Origin: an uncultured Phaeodactylibacter sp.
GTDB lineage: Bacteria; Bacteroidota; Bacteroidia; Chitinophagales; Saprospiraceae
DNA length: 34,302 nucleotides
Reading direction: 5' to 3'
Assembly: GCA_913057245.1 (NCBI GenBank)
Contig: CAJXNH010000036.1
Coordinates: 1-34,302 of the forward strand
In this document: positions 17,356 through 26,339 of the stretch, in pieces
Layout: every line of letters begins with the position of its first letter
How positions within the stretch are numbered: position 1 is the first letter of the stretch
Made by a program: the position numbers and the translations under genes
The notes under the pieces: generated by a model
The model's database searches: none
Told to the model about the DNA's origin: nothing
Seen by the model: the letters and a program-made list of their open reading frames with translations, nothing else

Positions 17356-17751
17356 ATGAAGAAAATATATATCATCGCGATCATTATGGTAGGGGTTGCC
17401 ATCGCTATGCTCACGAGCGCAGCGGATGACATGAGCACTTATGCCACCTTCGCTGATGCAGAACAAAGCGGGGAGCGGGTCAAAATTGCCGGGCAGCTTT
17501 CCAAAGATAAGGAAATGCACTATGACCCTGAGGTAGACCCCAACTACTTTAGCTTCTACATCAAGGATGCGGAAGGAGATGAGCGCAAGGTCGTCCTGCT
17601 TTCAGAAAAACCTGAGGACTTTGAGCTTTCTGAGCAGATCGTACTGACCGGTTCTATGAAGGGGGACGAGTTTGTGGCCACGGACATGCTCATGAAGTGC
17701 CCTTCCAAGTATAAAGAAGAAGAGGTTTACATCAAGAGCGAGGCAGGATAG
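17356..17751 (+). CDS. ccmE: Cytochrome c maturation heme chaperone CcmE, CxxxY type
   Basis: 131 residues. One N-terminal membrane anchor (residues 4-22) is followed by an OB-fold domain with GERVKIAGQLSK, YFSFYIKDAEGDERKVVL and GSMKGDEFVATDMLMKCPSKY. The heme-attachment site is C115-P-S-K-Y119, where the enterobacterial protein has HxxxY. Cys variants of CcmE are known in some bacteria and archaea. It holds heme in the periplasm and hands it to the CcmF ligase, which is encoded next on the same strand. The ATG at 17356 is chosen for the MKKIYIIAI anchor. ccmA, ccmB, ccmC and ccmH are not in the window. Confidence 0.94.
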   Translation: MKKIYIIAIIMVGVAIAMLTSAADDMSTYATFADAEQSGERVKIAGQLSKDKEMHYDPEVDPNYFSFYIKDAEGDERKVVLLSEKPEDFELSEQIVLTGSMKGDEFVATDMLMKCPSKYKEEEVYIKSEAG

Positions 17752-17773
17752 GGCTGGTTCTTCCTAACCAAAG

Positions 17774-17817
17774 GTGTAAACCCCGGAGCCTCCCGAAGTC
17801 TTCGGGGTTTGCTACAC
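17774..17817 (+). terminator. Stem-loop between ccmE and ccmF
   Basis: AAACCCCG (17778-17785) pairs with CGGGGTTT (17803-17810). An outer GTGT/ACAC pairing is possible across a bulge. There is no T-run after it, so it may be an attenuator, an RNA-processing site or a weak terminator between two genes of one pathway. Confidence 0.45.
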
Positions 17818-17886
17818 TCAGCCAATAACAGAACAGGTAGCCCATAGCGCTGCAACAAGCAAATTTTCGATCAACGATAACACTCC

Positions 17887-20760
17887 ATGCAAGACATTCA
17901 GTACGTAGGCGAACACCTCATTCCGGGGCATATAGGCCAAATGGCGATCATGCTCGGATTCTCTACGGCATTGCTCTCTACGATAGCTTACTTTTTCGCG
18001 ACACAGCGCCGCGAACAGCCCGCTGAGGCGGCTAACTGGCTCCGGATCGGCCGGTTTTCCTTCCTGATTCACGGCATTTCTGTTTTTACACTGATTGGTA
18101 CCATGTTTTACGTGATGATCAATCAGTATTATGAGTATCAGTACGTTCAGGCGCACGTCTCAGAAGACCTGCCCATGAAATACATTTTCTCAGCCTTCTG
18201 GGAAGGGCAGGAAGGCAGCTTCCTGTTATGGATGTTCTGGCACATCGTGCTCGGCGGCGTCCTCATGGCTACCGGCAGGCGCTGGGAAGCGCCTACCCTT
18301 TCGCTGCTGTCTTCCGTACAGGTCTTTTTGGGCTCCATGATCCTCGGTATTTATATCGGGTTTGGAGACGACCCGATGCGACTGGGCAGCAACCCTATGA
18401 TGTTGCTCCGGGATATGGTCGATGCACCGATTTTTCAAAGTGCAGATTACGTCTCTCAGATTACCGGCACCGGTCTTAATCCGCTGCTGCAAAACTACTG
18501 GATGACCATCCACCCACCCACCTTGTTCCTGGGCTTTGCTTCCACGACTATTCCATTTGCCTACGCCATAGCAGCTCTTTGGACAAACGACCACAAAGCC
18601 TGGCTGAAGCCTGCCCTGCGCTGGAGCCTCTTTAGCGGTGCCATCCTGGGTATCGGCATCCTGATGGGCGGCGCATGGGCCTACGAAGCCCTTAGTTTTG
18701 GTGGGTACTGGGCATGGGATCCGGTGGAAAATATGTCGCTGGTGCCCTGGCTTTTCCTCATTGCCGGTATTCATACCAACCTGATCGCTAACGCTACGGG
18801 GCATTCTATTCGCAGTACCCATGTTTTTTACGCACTGACGTTTATCTTCATTCTCTACTCCACCTTCCTGACCCGGAGCGGGGTGCTGGGAGATACCTCC
18901 GTGCATGCCTTTACGGAAATGGGGCTGGAAACCCAGCTGATTTTGCTCATTGGTTTTTACATCGTATTGTCAGCAGCACTGATCGGCAAGCGGTATAGCA
19001 GCATTCCGGCACCTCAAAAAGAAGAAGCCACTGCCTCCCGGGAATTTTGGATGTTCATTGGCTCATTGGTACTCTTGTTTTCCGGTTTGATTATCTCAGC
19101 TTCCACCTCGCTTCCGGTGTACAACAAGATCATGACATACTTCAATCCGGACTATATCGGCCGCGTCATCACCGATCCGGTACCGCATTATAACAAATAC
19201 CAGATCTGGATTGCTGTCTTTATAAGCCTGCTTTCCGGCGTCAGTCAGTACCTGCGCTTCCGGGAGCCTAATTTTAGCAAACAGCTTAAGAAATTTAGCA
19301 TTCATACGGTTGCAGCCCTTGGCATTGCAGCTCTGCTGACCTACCTGACCACACTTTGGATCGCCATGAATGCCTGGCAGTATACCGTCATGTTATTCTT
19401 TGGTTGGTTTACCATCGTCGCTAATGTGGACTACCTGTTTACTGTAGCTAAAGCCCGGCTTAAGATGGCAGGCTCTGCGGTTTCCCATGTGGGTTTCGGT
19501 ATGATGATTATCGGTATTCTGGCCTCCGGACTGAATCAGGAAGTAATTTCCAACAATACCTTCGTGATGGAAGGACTGATTGAGGGCGCCACCGAAGACC
19601 AGCTGCGCAAAAATGTCATCCTCTTCAAGGATTCCCCTTTGATCATGGGCGATTACGAAGTGACCTATGTTTCTGATACCGTGAGCCAGTTCTCCCGTAC
19701 CTTCAAGGTGAACTACAAGCGGCGGGATGCTTCCGGGGATGTGGTCGAGGAGTTCAACCTGTATCCGAATATCCTTTACGACAAATCCTTTACCAAGGTT
19801 GCCGCCTCCAATCCGTCGACCAAGCGTTATCTGGACCGCGACATTTTCACCCATATTGCGTCCCTGCCCCGGGTGGAAATCGATATGGAGTACCGCAAAA
19901 ACCGGGAAGACAGCCTGAACTACAAGGTGTACGAAGCGCTGATCGGAGAGACGATCGCCTTTCAGGACACCGTGCCTATCCGAGATCAGGATACCTTCTT
20001 TGTGAAACGCTTCCGGGCAGAGCTGGTCAGCATTGACCGGGACCCTTCTCATCCTGATTACGCCAAGGAAGAAGGAGACTTGCCTATCGGAGCCACCATC
20101 CGTATTCAACGCCTGGATGAAGACAGCGTGTTTATTGTTCAGCCAGTGCTGGTCCTGCGGGGGCAAATGCTCTACAGCTATCCGGTGCAGGTCAATGACA
20201 TCAGCTCCAAAGTGCGGCTGAGTGAAGGTATTTTTGATGCCATATTTGGCCGGGAGGTCAATATGGAGTACCAGCCATTCACCTTTAAGGAAGGAGATCA
20301 GATTACGTACAACGGGCACACCATTCAGTTTGCAGGTTTCAACAAGAACCCGGAGCATGAAGCCTACGAGCCTCAGGAAGAGGACATTGCCGTAAGTGCT
20401 ATGATTAGCGTACAGGGGCAGGATGGGAATTCCTATATGGCACAACCGCTATACCTCATCCGCGGCAGCCGCCCCCTCAATCTCAAAGACGAAATCTCCG
20501 AGCTGGGGCTGCACTTCCGCTTTACCGGTATCAACCCACAGGAAGAAACCGTGGAGGTCATGATTGGGCAGGCGGAAACCGGAGGCGAGCACCCAATCCC
20601 ATTTGAGGTAGCGACCGACTCCCTGCGTGCCGATTATATAGTACTGGAGGCTATCGAATTTCCCGGCATCAACCTGTTCTGGCTGGGCTCAACGATGATG
20701 ATGATTGGGCTGTTCATGAGTATGTTGGTGCGGATGCAGCAGCGTCGGCAGGTAGCTTAA
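17887..20760 (+). CDS. ccmF: Cytochrome c heme lyase CcmF, long Bacteroidota form
   Basis: A 957-residue multi-spanning protein of the CcmF/CcsA heme-handling superfamily. Signatures: FWEGQEGSFLLWMFWH (104-119), the IHPP motif with H209, and the WWD-type loop GGYWAWDPVENMSLVPWL (272-289). About 14-15 membrane segments lie before residue 550. Residues about 551-928 are a large extracytoplasmic domain, and one last helix follows (929-948). E. coli CcmF is about 650 residues; the difference is mainly this soluble domain. With CcmE it ligates heme to CxxCH apocytochromes. It probably shares transcription with ccmE, and a strong terminator follows. Confidence 0.95.
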   Translation: MQDIQYVGEHLIPGHIGQMAIMLGFSTALLSTIAYFFATQRREQPAEAANWLRIGRFSFLIHGISVFTLIGTMFYVMINQYYEYQYVQAHVSEDLPMKYIFSAFWEGQEGSFLLWMFWHIVLGGVLMATGRRWEAPTLSLLSSVQVFLGSMILGIYIGFGDDPMRLGSNPMMLLRDMVDAPIFQSADYVSQITGTGLNPLLQNYWMTIHPPTLFLGFASTTIPFAYAIAALWTNDHKAWLKPALRWSLFSGAILGIGILMGGAWAYEALSFGGYWAWDPVENMSLVPWLFLIAGIHTNLIANATGHSIRSTHVFYALTFIFILYSTFLTRSGVLGDTSVHAFTEMGLETQLILLIGFYIVLSAALIGKRYSSIPAPQKEEATASREFWMFIGSLVLLFSGLIISASTSLPVYNKIMTYFNPDYIGRVITDPVPHYNKYQIWIAVFISLLSGVSQYLRFREPNFSKQLKKFSIHTVAALGIAALLTYLTTLWIAMNAWQYTVMLFFGWFTIVANVDYLFTVAKARLKMAGSAVSHVGFGMMIIGILASGLNQEVISNNTFVMEGLIEGATEDQLRKNVILFKDSPLIMGDYEVTYVSDTVSQFSRTFKVNYKRRDASGDVVEEFNLYPNILYDKSFTKVAASNPSTKRYLDRDIFTHIASLPRVEIDMEYRKNREDSLNYKVYEALIGETIAFQDTVPIRDQDTFFVKRFRAELVSIDRDPSHPDYAKEEGDLPIGATIRIQRLDEDSVFIVQPVLVLRGQMLYSYPVQVNDISSKVRLSEGIFDAIFGREVNMEYQPFTFKEGDQITYNGHTIQFAGFNKNPEHEAYEPQEEDIAVSAMISVQGQDGNSYMAQPLYLIRGSRPLNLKDEISELGLHFRFTGINPQEETVEVMIGQAETGGEHPIPFEVATDSLRADYIVLEAIEFPGINLFWLGSTMMMIGLFMSMLVRMQQRRQVA

Positions 20761-20783
20761 ACGTAAAACGGCATAACCGTTAA

Positions 20784-20827
20784 GGGGGCGGAAGCTAGCA
20801 AGTAGTCCAGCTTCCGCCCCCTTTTTT
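20784..20827 (+). terminator. Strong rho-independent terminator after ccmF
   Basis: A perfect 13-bp stem, GGGGGCGGAAGCT (20784-20796) with AGCTTCCGCCCCC (20809-20821), has a 12-nt loop and a run of six T. Its T-run overlaps the lptD stop codon on the other strand, so it lies just past the end of lptD as well. Confidence 0.95.
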
Positions 20828-23597
20828 AAAATTGCCCTCGTCCGTCCCCGTTCGTTCGGTTGTAAGGAATGTTCAGGAAGTCCAGTGAGCCAGGTTTTAC
20901 ACGGATATAAAAGCTGTAGGTACCCCGGAGCGGCTGCCAGTTGGCTCCGGCTTCCCAGCAATGGAGGTCCCGCTGAAAGCCTACAGATGGGTAAGTAATC
21001 CCCTTACGCACAAAATCATATCCAAAGTTACCGACATTGATAAACCAATTGGGCGTCAGTTGAATGCTGCCGCTACAGTTGATGGTATTGGTCGCGATGA
21101 AGAAAGTATCCCGCCCGTCCGGCATGCCCTCCCAATTGAGGGAAAGGTTGTGGCTGATGCGAAAATTCTCAAACAGACTCAGGAAGTCCTTTTCTTCTAC
21201 CCGCTGCAGTCCTCTTTCCTGTCTTTCCAGTTCTGCTTCCGCATCATAAATTTCCTCCTCCTTATCGCCCTGGAATAAGGCTCTGATCTTCCCAACGGTC
21301 AGGTTGGTATTGAAGCGGGCCGTTGCCTGATCAAAACGCAGGAAGCGGTTCTCGGTTTCCCAAAGCAAATCATTCACCCGCCGGCCGTTCTCGTTTACCC
21401 GATAGGGGTCAAAAGTAGCGCGCAGGCCCACTGTAGTCATGCCTTTGAACATCCGGGTTGTACCCGAAATATTGACCGGGCTCCACTTGAGAGAGTCTGC
21501 TGCAAAATTGTAATTACCCGATACGATGATGTTATCAAAGAGCTTTAGTTTCTCTTCCGTGGAGTCCTTTTTGGAGAAGTACTTTGCTTCAAAAATATTG
21601 TTGAGGCTGTAGCCAATACTCATCTGCTGCCCGGCAGTGGAGGGGCTGCCAAAAATGCCCCCCTGAAAGATGGAGTAGGTATCAAACTCATCCCGGGTAT
21701 TCGGGTCCCTCACCTCCCGGAAATAGCCCAGGTCAGGATCGGTATAGTCCGGTGTGTAGCCAAAGGAAACACTGGGCTTCATCACATGGCGGATGCCCCG
21801 CAGCCAGCCCTGCCCAAAGCGCATGGTCCCAAAAATCTGTGTATTCAGGCTGACGCTGGCGTTAAACTGCCGGTAGGCTTCGAAACCGCCTACCTGCCGC
21901 TCGGTGATTTCGCCGTAGGAAAGGGTATCTATAAAATCTATGCCCCTATCCGAAATCGTATCCAGCTCCAAAGCCATAGGGTCAAAGTCCCGGCGCAGCG
22001 TGCGCAGGTACCACACTTCATCATAGTTGACCGAAGGGTTGAGGTTGAAGTACTTAAGAACTTTAAAAGAGGTACCGAGATTGGCCCGTTGTTGGACACC
22101 AAACTGGGCATTTTCTATCGTTTCCTGTGTAAAAAGCGTGGAATCCTTAGCCTGAAAGCGGTTGCGGGCCTCCGCATCGTAGCGGAAGGTGATGGCTTCA
22201 TACCACTTCTCGGGCCCGGTCCGGTTTTTGCGCTTGAACGGATTGATGGCCTGTGTCTGAAACCTTACGTTAGGGAAGCTGACCGTAACATCGCCTGTAT
22301 TGGAGTTTTGGTTATGGTTGAAGGAAGCCGTCAGGTTGATGGGCTTGTCCCGCCAGTTTTTCCGAAAATTCAGGTTGGAGCGTAATTGGTTCTCCAGGAT
22401 CCGCTGATCGTTGAGGACCCGCTGCTGATAGTTGTTGCTCTGTATATTAATGGACCCGCCAAAGCTGATCGTCGGATGGGCAGACTGTGCCTGTTGGTGG
22501 CTCCATTGAAAGATAAAGGACCTTGGCCGGGAAATATTGCCCTCCAGGTCTTCGCTTCTCCGGACATCGTAGCCGATATTGAAATTGCCGTTGTATTTGT
22601 AGCGCTTATTGTAGTTGGAAAGCGCATTAACGCCCCAGGTCCCTTTCAGGTAAATATTTCCCGTAAGGGATAGGTTGAAATGATCGCCCAGCGGAAAGTA
22701 CCAGCCGATGCCTTCCAAACCGAAGCCCCACTGAGGAGAGTACTGATAATCGCGGGGGAACAGCAAGCCCGTCGATCGCCCCTGCGGGATCGGGAAAAAA
22801 CCGAAAGGCAGCCAAACCGGCGTAGGGACGTTCATAATTTCCAGGTTGGAAGGCCCCACCACAACCAGCTTATTGGGAATAACCTTCTGCTTGCGGCTGC
22901 GGATGCCGAAGTGGGGCTCCTCATGCGTACAGGTGGTAAAAATGGCATTGGAGCTGTACACCACATTTTGGTCTTCCGACAGGCTGTCCTGTGCCTCCTG
23001 TGTGACAAACTTGGACTTCTGCCCGCGGACCACCACATCATTCTGCGTGGTGACCACATCGTAGACCACCCCTTTTTTCGTTGAAAAGTTGTAGCGCATA
23101 CTGTCCGCCGTAAAGCTCTGACTGGCATCCGAAAACTCCGGCAGGCCCGCTGGCCTCCCCAGGCTGTCGGGCATCCCCGATGCGGTCACGATGTTGGTCT
23201 GCCAGTCAAAAATGATATGGTCAGCTTTCAGGTTAATGGTCGTATAGGTCACTTCTGCCTCCCCGTAGAGGTGCACCCGCTGATTGGCAATATCATACAC
23301 CATGGAATCCACGGCGGAGTATTGTACCGGAGCATCGAGGGAGTCCTTGGAGAAAGAAATTTCGCGGGTTTCACGACGGCGGGGCAACAAGGTATCCTTT
23401 GGTGGTGTATCTAAAGGGGCCCTTACCTGGTTGGCACTGAACGGCAAAGTATCCCCCGGCATAGCGCGTACAGTGCTGTCCACCTGTACCTGAGCCGATG
23501 GCGGCCTTTTATCCCGCTCATTTACAGGCGCCTGCGCCAGTAGGTTAGGCAAGATGCCCAAGAGGAATACAATAATTATTGGTAACTTTGTCTTCAA
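20826..23597 (-). CDS. lptD: LPS-assembly outer-membrane protein LptD (Bacteroidota type)
   Basis: 923 residues. Signal peptide MKTKLPIIIVFLLGILPNLLA is followed by a low-complexity Pro/Asp/Arg stretch. An OstA/LptA-like jelly-roll region follows (about residues 95-200: YDIANQRVHLYGEAEVTYTTINLKADHIIFDW, then KKGVVYDVVTTQNDVVVRGQKSKFV). The remainder is a predicted beta-barrel rich in alternating aromatic strands. LptD inserts lipopolysaccharide into the outer leaflet. The start is a TTG at 23597: an in-frame TAA lies 21-24 bases upstream, no ATG intervenes, and the signal peptide begins there. The divergent amidase gene starts only 23 bp away. Confidence 0.9.
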   Translation of the reverse strand: MKTKLPIIIVFLLGILPNLLAQAPVNERDKRPPSAQVQVDSTVRAMPGDTLPFSANQVRAPLDTPPKDTLLPRRRETREISFSKDSLDAPVQYSAVDSMVYDIANQRVHLYGEAEVTYTTINLKADHIIFDWQTNIVTASGMPDSLGRPAGLPEFSDASQSFTADSMRYNFSTKKGVVYDVVTTQNDVVVRGQKSKFVTQEAQDSLSEDQNVVYSSNAIFTTCTHEEPHFGIRSRKQKVIPNKLVVVGPSNLEIMNVPTPVWLPFGFFPIPQGRSTGLLFPRDYQYSPQWGFGLEGIGWYFPLGDHFNLSLTGNIYLKGTWGVNALSNYNKRYKYNGNFNIGYDVRRSEDLEGNISRPRSFIFQWSHQQAQSAHPTISFGGSINIQSNNYQQRVLNDQRILENQLRSNLNFRKNWRDKPINLTASFNHNQNSNTGDVTVSFPNVRFQTQAINPFKRKNRTGPEKWYEAITFRYDAEARNRFQAKDSTLFTQETIENAQFGVQQRANLGTSFKVLKYFNLNPSVNYDEVWYLRTLRRDFDPMALELDTISDRGIDFIDTLSYGEITERQVGGFEAYRQFNASVSLNTQIFGTMRFGQGWLRGIRHVMKPSVSFGYTPDYTDPDLGYFREVRDPNTRDEFDTYSIFQGGIFGSPSTAGQQMSIGYSLNNIFEAKYFSKKDSTEEKLKLFDNIIVSGNYNFAADSLKWSPVNISGTTRMFKGMTTVGLRATFDPYRVNENGRRVNDLLWETENRFLRFDQATARFNTNLTVGKIRALFQGDKEEEIYDAEAELERQERGLQRVEEKDFLSLFENFRISHNLSLNWEGMPDGRDTFFIATNTINCSGSIQLTPNWFINVGNFGYDFVRKGITYPSVGFQRDLHCWEAGANWQPLRGTYSFYIRVKPGSLDFLNIPYNRTNGDGRGQF

Positions 23598-23620
23598 GGA
23601 TACAATTCTAAGTTGTGCTT

Positions 23621-25162
23621 ATGACGAAAGCGGTAACTTTTCTACCAACGCTGTTTCTACTCGCTTTGCCGTTTACCGGTACCGGGTTTAACTTTTCATT
23701 ATCCTTTCCCGCACCAGCTATGGCTGAGGCTACCTGCCTTCCGGGTTCCGATCATTCGGGCTGCCCGGTGCACAGGCGCGGCAAAGTTATAAAACCTGCC
23801 AGATTATCGGAGGATTTCTCTAAAGGGATGATACTTCCCTTGCCGCCTTTTCGGCACGCCCTTGGTTTTCCGCCCGAATACCGGATCAAAACAGTCGTCA
23901 TAGACCCCGGTCATGGCGGGCATGACCCTGGCTGCCTCGGCGGGCACTCCCGGGAGAAACACCTGGCTTTAGCTATTGGGCTGAAGCTGGCTCAGGAGAT
24001 GCGGCTCCATTATCCGGACCTTAATGTGATCCTGACCCGGGATTCCGATGTTTTCATCCCCTTGCACGAACGAGCGGCAATTGCCAACCGCAACGATGCA
24101 GACTTATTCATCTCCATCCATTGCAACTACATGCCTGGCTCCTCAGCTACTAAAGGAAGCGAGACTTACGTAATGGGGCTGCATACGGCAGAACATAACC
24201 TGAAGGTGGCCAAACGCGAGAACGCTGCGATCCTGCTGGAAGAGAATTACGAGGCCAACTATGATTATGACCCCAATTCTCCGGAAGGGCATATTATGCT
24301 AAATATGTTCCAAAGTGCCTACCTCGAACAAAGTATTCTGTTTGCAGAAAAAGTAGAGGGGCATTTTGCAAAAGCCAACCGCAAGAGCCGGGGGGTCAAG
24401 CAGGCCGGCTTTGTGGTCCTTAAAGAAACAACGATGCCCAGTGTGTTGGTGGAAACCGGTTTTCTCAGCAACCGTTCTGAGGAAGCTTACCTGATGACAC
24501 CACAGGGGCAGGCGGTGGTGGCAGGAGCAATGCTCGCCGCTTTTGAAGACTACCGTCGGCAGGTAGAAAACAGCCCGGAAGCCCAGCCTTTGGCCGCCGC
24601 GCCAGTTGCTGTTCCGGCACGCGTATTACCGCAGGACAAGCAGCCCCAACCCGATCAAAGACCTGACCCCAACCCACCGCCTTTGTCTAAGGGCCGCTAT
24701 CTCGTTGCCCGTTCCCCAGAAGCGGCCCCCAAGCCCTATACGCCGCCAGCCGGGCCCACCCCTTCTGCGTATCAACAGCGAGCAGAAAGCGTAGAGGTTC
24801 GCCCCGAGCCCGCTATCCGGCCGTTGACGCCTCAGCCACAGCAAACCACAGCGGAACGCTCCATGCTCCGGGAAGCGACGCTGGACGATCTGGGGATCAG
24901 CCTGCATGTTCAACTGGCCGCCTCCAAAGACCCTTTGGATACCTCTCACCCCAAATGGGACAATACCGGTTACCTGATTGAAGTAGTCCGGGAAGGAGAG
25001 TTTTTCAAATACCAGGCTAAAAACTTCACCTCTATTTACCACGCTACTCAGGCTAAGCTATCACTCGAAAACCGCGGGTTCCCTGGTGCATTTATAGTGG
25101 CTTACCGCAATGGTGTACGCATTTCTATGGATGAAGTCCGGCAGGCTTTGGGCACACCTTAG
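23621..25162 (+). CDS. N-acetylmuramoyl-L-alanine amidase (Amidase_3) with C-terminal SPOR-like region
   Basis: A 513-residue exported peptidoglycan hydrolase that cleaves the MurNAc-L-Ala bond. After the signal peptide, the Amidase_3 domain has zinc ligands H98 (DPGHGG), E112 (SREKHL) and H167 (SIHCN), and catalytic Glu278 in VETGFLSN. A Pro/Ala-rich linker (about 300-420) leads to a C-terminal domain (LHVQLAASKDP ... YKYQAKNFTS-like ... AKLSLENRGFPGAFIVAYRNG) resembling SPOR, which binds denuded septal glycan. That domain assignment is by pattern. The ATG at 23621 is preferred over GTG 23615. The mlaD-like gene follows 139 bp downstream with its own -7-type box. Confidence 0.93.
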   Translation: MTKAVTFLPTLFLLALPFTGTGFNFSLSFPAPAMAEATCLPGSDHSGCPVHRRGKVIKPARLSEDFSKGMILPLPPFRHALGFPPEYRIKTVVIDPGHGGHDPGCLGGHSREKHLALAIGLKLAQEMRLHYPDLNVILTRDSDVFIPLHERAAIANRNDADLFISIHCNYMPGSSATKGSETYVMGLHTAEHNLKVAKRENAAILLEENYEANYDYDPNSPEGHIMLNMFQSAYLEQSILFAEKVEGHFAKANRKSRGVKQAGFVVLKETTMPSVLVETGFLSNRSEEAYLMTPQGQAVVAGAMLAAFEDYRRQVENSPEAQPLAAAPVAVPARVLPQDKQPQPDQRPDPNPPPLSKGRYLVARSPEAAPKPYTPPAGPTPSAYQQRAESVEVRPEPAIRPLTPQPQQTTAERSMLREATLDDLGISLHVQLAASKDPLDTSHPKWDNTGYLIEVVREGEFFKYQAKNFTSIYHATQAKLSLENRGFPGAFIVAYRNGVRISMDEVRQALGTP

Positions 25163-25271
25163 CGCCTGTGAGGACTGGCAGGTGAGTGCGTCGCGGGAGC
25201 CAAAGACTGGCAGCTCCTGCCCCACTGCAGAAGTAAACGGCCGAAAATTACCGTTTTACCCTAAAGGGCTA

Positions 25272-25279
25272 TACCTTTG
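25272..25279 (+). promoter_or_regulatory. -7-type box before the mlaD-like gene (TACCTTTG)
   Basis: A full TAnnTTTG match followed by C, ending 22 nt before the ATG at 25302. No clear -33 box. It suggests the gene can be transcribed separately from the amidase. Confidence 0.45.
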
Positions 25280-25301
25280 CGACGCTTAAACTAACACGAC
25301 C

Positions 25302-26339
25302 ATGTCAAACGAAGTAAAGGTAGGTCTTCTTGCTATTGTAGCCATTGCGGTCTCTTACTGGGGCTATAAATTCATCATGGGCAAAAATGTCTTGCTAAAA
25401 TCCAACACCTATAAAGTCTACTACCCTAAAGTAGACCGCATGCAGGTAGGCACGCAGGTGTTTATCAATGGTGTCCCCGTGGGCAGCGTTGCCAAAGTTG
25501 ATCTGCTCAATGACGTTGATCGCACCGTCGAGGTAATCCTTGATTTGGAGCCTGGCATGACAATCCCTAAGGATACCCGTGCGGTCATTGTAGCGACCGG
25601 CTTCATGGGTGGTAAAGCCATCAAGCTGATGTACGATACCCCCTGTTCCGGTGACGACTGTGCGGAGCCCGGTGACACCCTGGAGGGCGAATTCAGAGGC
25701 CTGCTGGACTCCATGGTCGGAGAGGAAGCCGTTGGCGATTATGCCGCTATCCTTCAAAAAAGCCTTCAAAAGGTCATCGACACGCTCAACTATGCTCTGC
25801 TCAGCGAAGAAAGCCAATCGCCCATTGCCAATACCATGCGCAACCTGGACGCGACCATGGCTAACCTCAACTCCTCCACCGCTCAGCTCGACCAACTCAT
25901 GCGGCGGTCCTCCGGCAACATCGCCAGTTCTCTAAAAAACGTCGAGTCCATCACCGGTAATCTCGAAAAGAACAATGCCAAAATTGCAGCAATTATCGCC
26001 AATGCAGATAGCCTGAGCAGTCAGTTGGTGGCGGCCGACCTGGAGAAAACCGTCAATGAGATCAATGCTTCCATACAGGAACTGAAAGGGACGCTTGAAA
26101 ATGCCAACCAGGCAATCGCCGGTATTTCCGGTCTGGTCGATGGCATTAAGGAAGGAGAAGGGACGCTGGGACAGCTCATGAAGGACGAGGCTCTGTACCG
26201 CAACCTCTCCAACCTCACCCGCGAAGCCGATTCTCTGGTTACGGATTTCCAGGACCGCCCCTACCGGTATATGCCGCTTAAGAGCCGTCGGAAAGTGGAA
26301 CGTTATGACCGTCAGGACGCTCAAGAGGCTGGGAATTAA
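25302..26339 (+). CDS. MCE-domain lipid-transport substrate-binding protein (MlaD-like)
   Basis: 345 residues. One N-terminal membrane anchor (MSNEVKVGLLAIVAIAVSYWG) is followed by an MCE domain at about 35-112 (VYYPKVDRMQVGTQVFINGVPVGSVAKV ... VEVILDLEPGMTIPKDTRAVIVATGFMGGKAIKL). A long amphipathic helical region follows (about 160-310), rich in N-A-x-L repeats such as NANQAIAGISGLVDGI. MlaD-like proteins form hexamers that move lipids between the inner and outer membranes. The permease and ATPase of the system are not next to it. The last 62 bp of the gene overlap the 3' end of the gene on the other strand. Confidence 0.93.
   Translation: MSNEVKVGLLAIVAIAVSYWGYKFIMGKNVLLKSNTYKVYYPKVDRMQVGTQVFINGVPVGSVAKVDLLNDVDRTVEVILDLEPGMTIPKDTRAVIVATGFMGGKAIKLMYDTPCSGDDCAEPGDTLEGEFRGLLDSMVGEEAVGDYAAILQKSLQKVIDTLNYALLSEESQSPIANTMRNLDATMANLNSSTAQLDQLMRRSSGNIASSLKNVESITGNLEKNNAKIAAIIANADSLSSQLVAADLEKTVNEINASIQELKGTLENANQAIAGISGLVDGIKEGEGTLGQLMKDEALYRNLSNLTREADSLVTDFQDRPYRYMPLKSRRKVERYDRQDAQEAGN

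Noticed and set aside
19393..20445. 350-codon minus-strand frame
   Set aside because: Wholly antisense to ccmF, with no recognisable domain; a by-product of codon bias.
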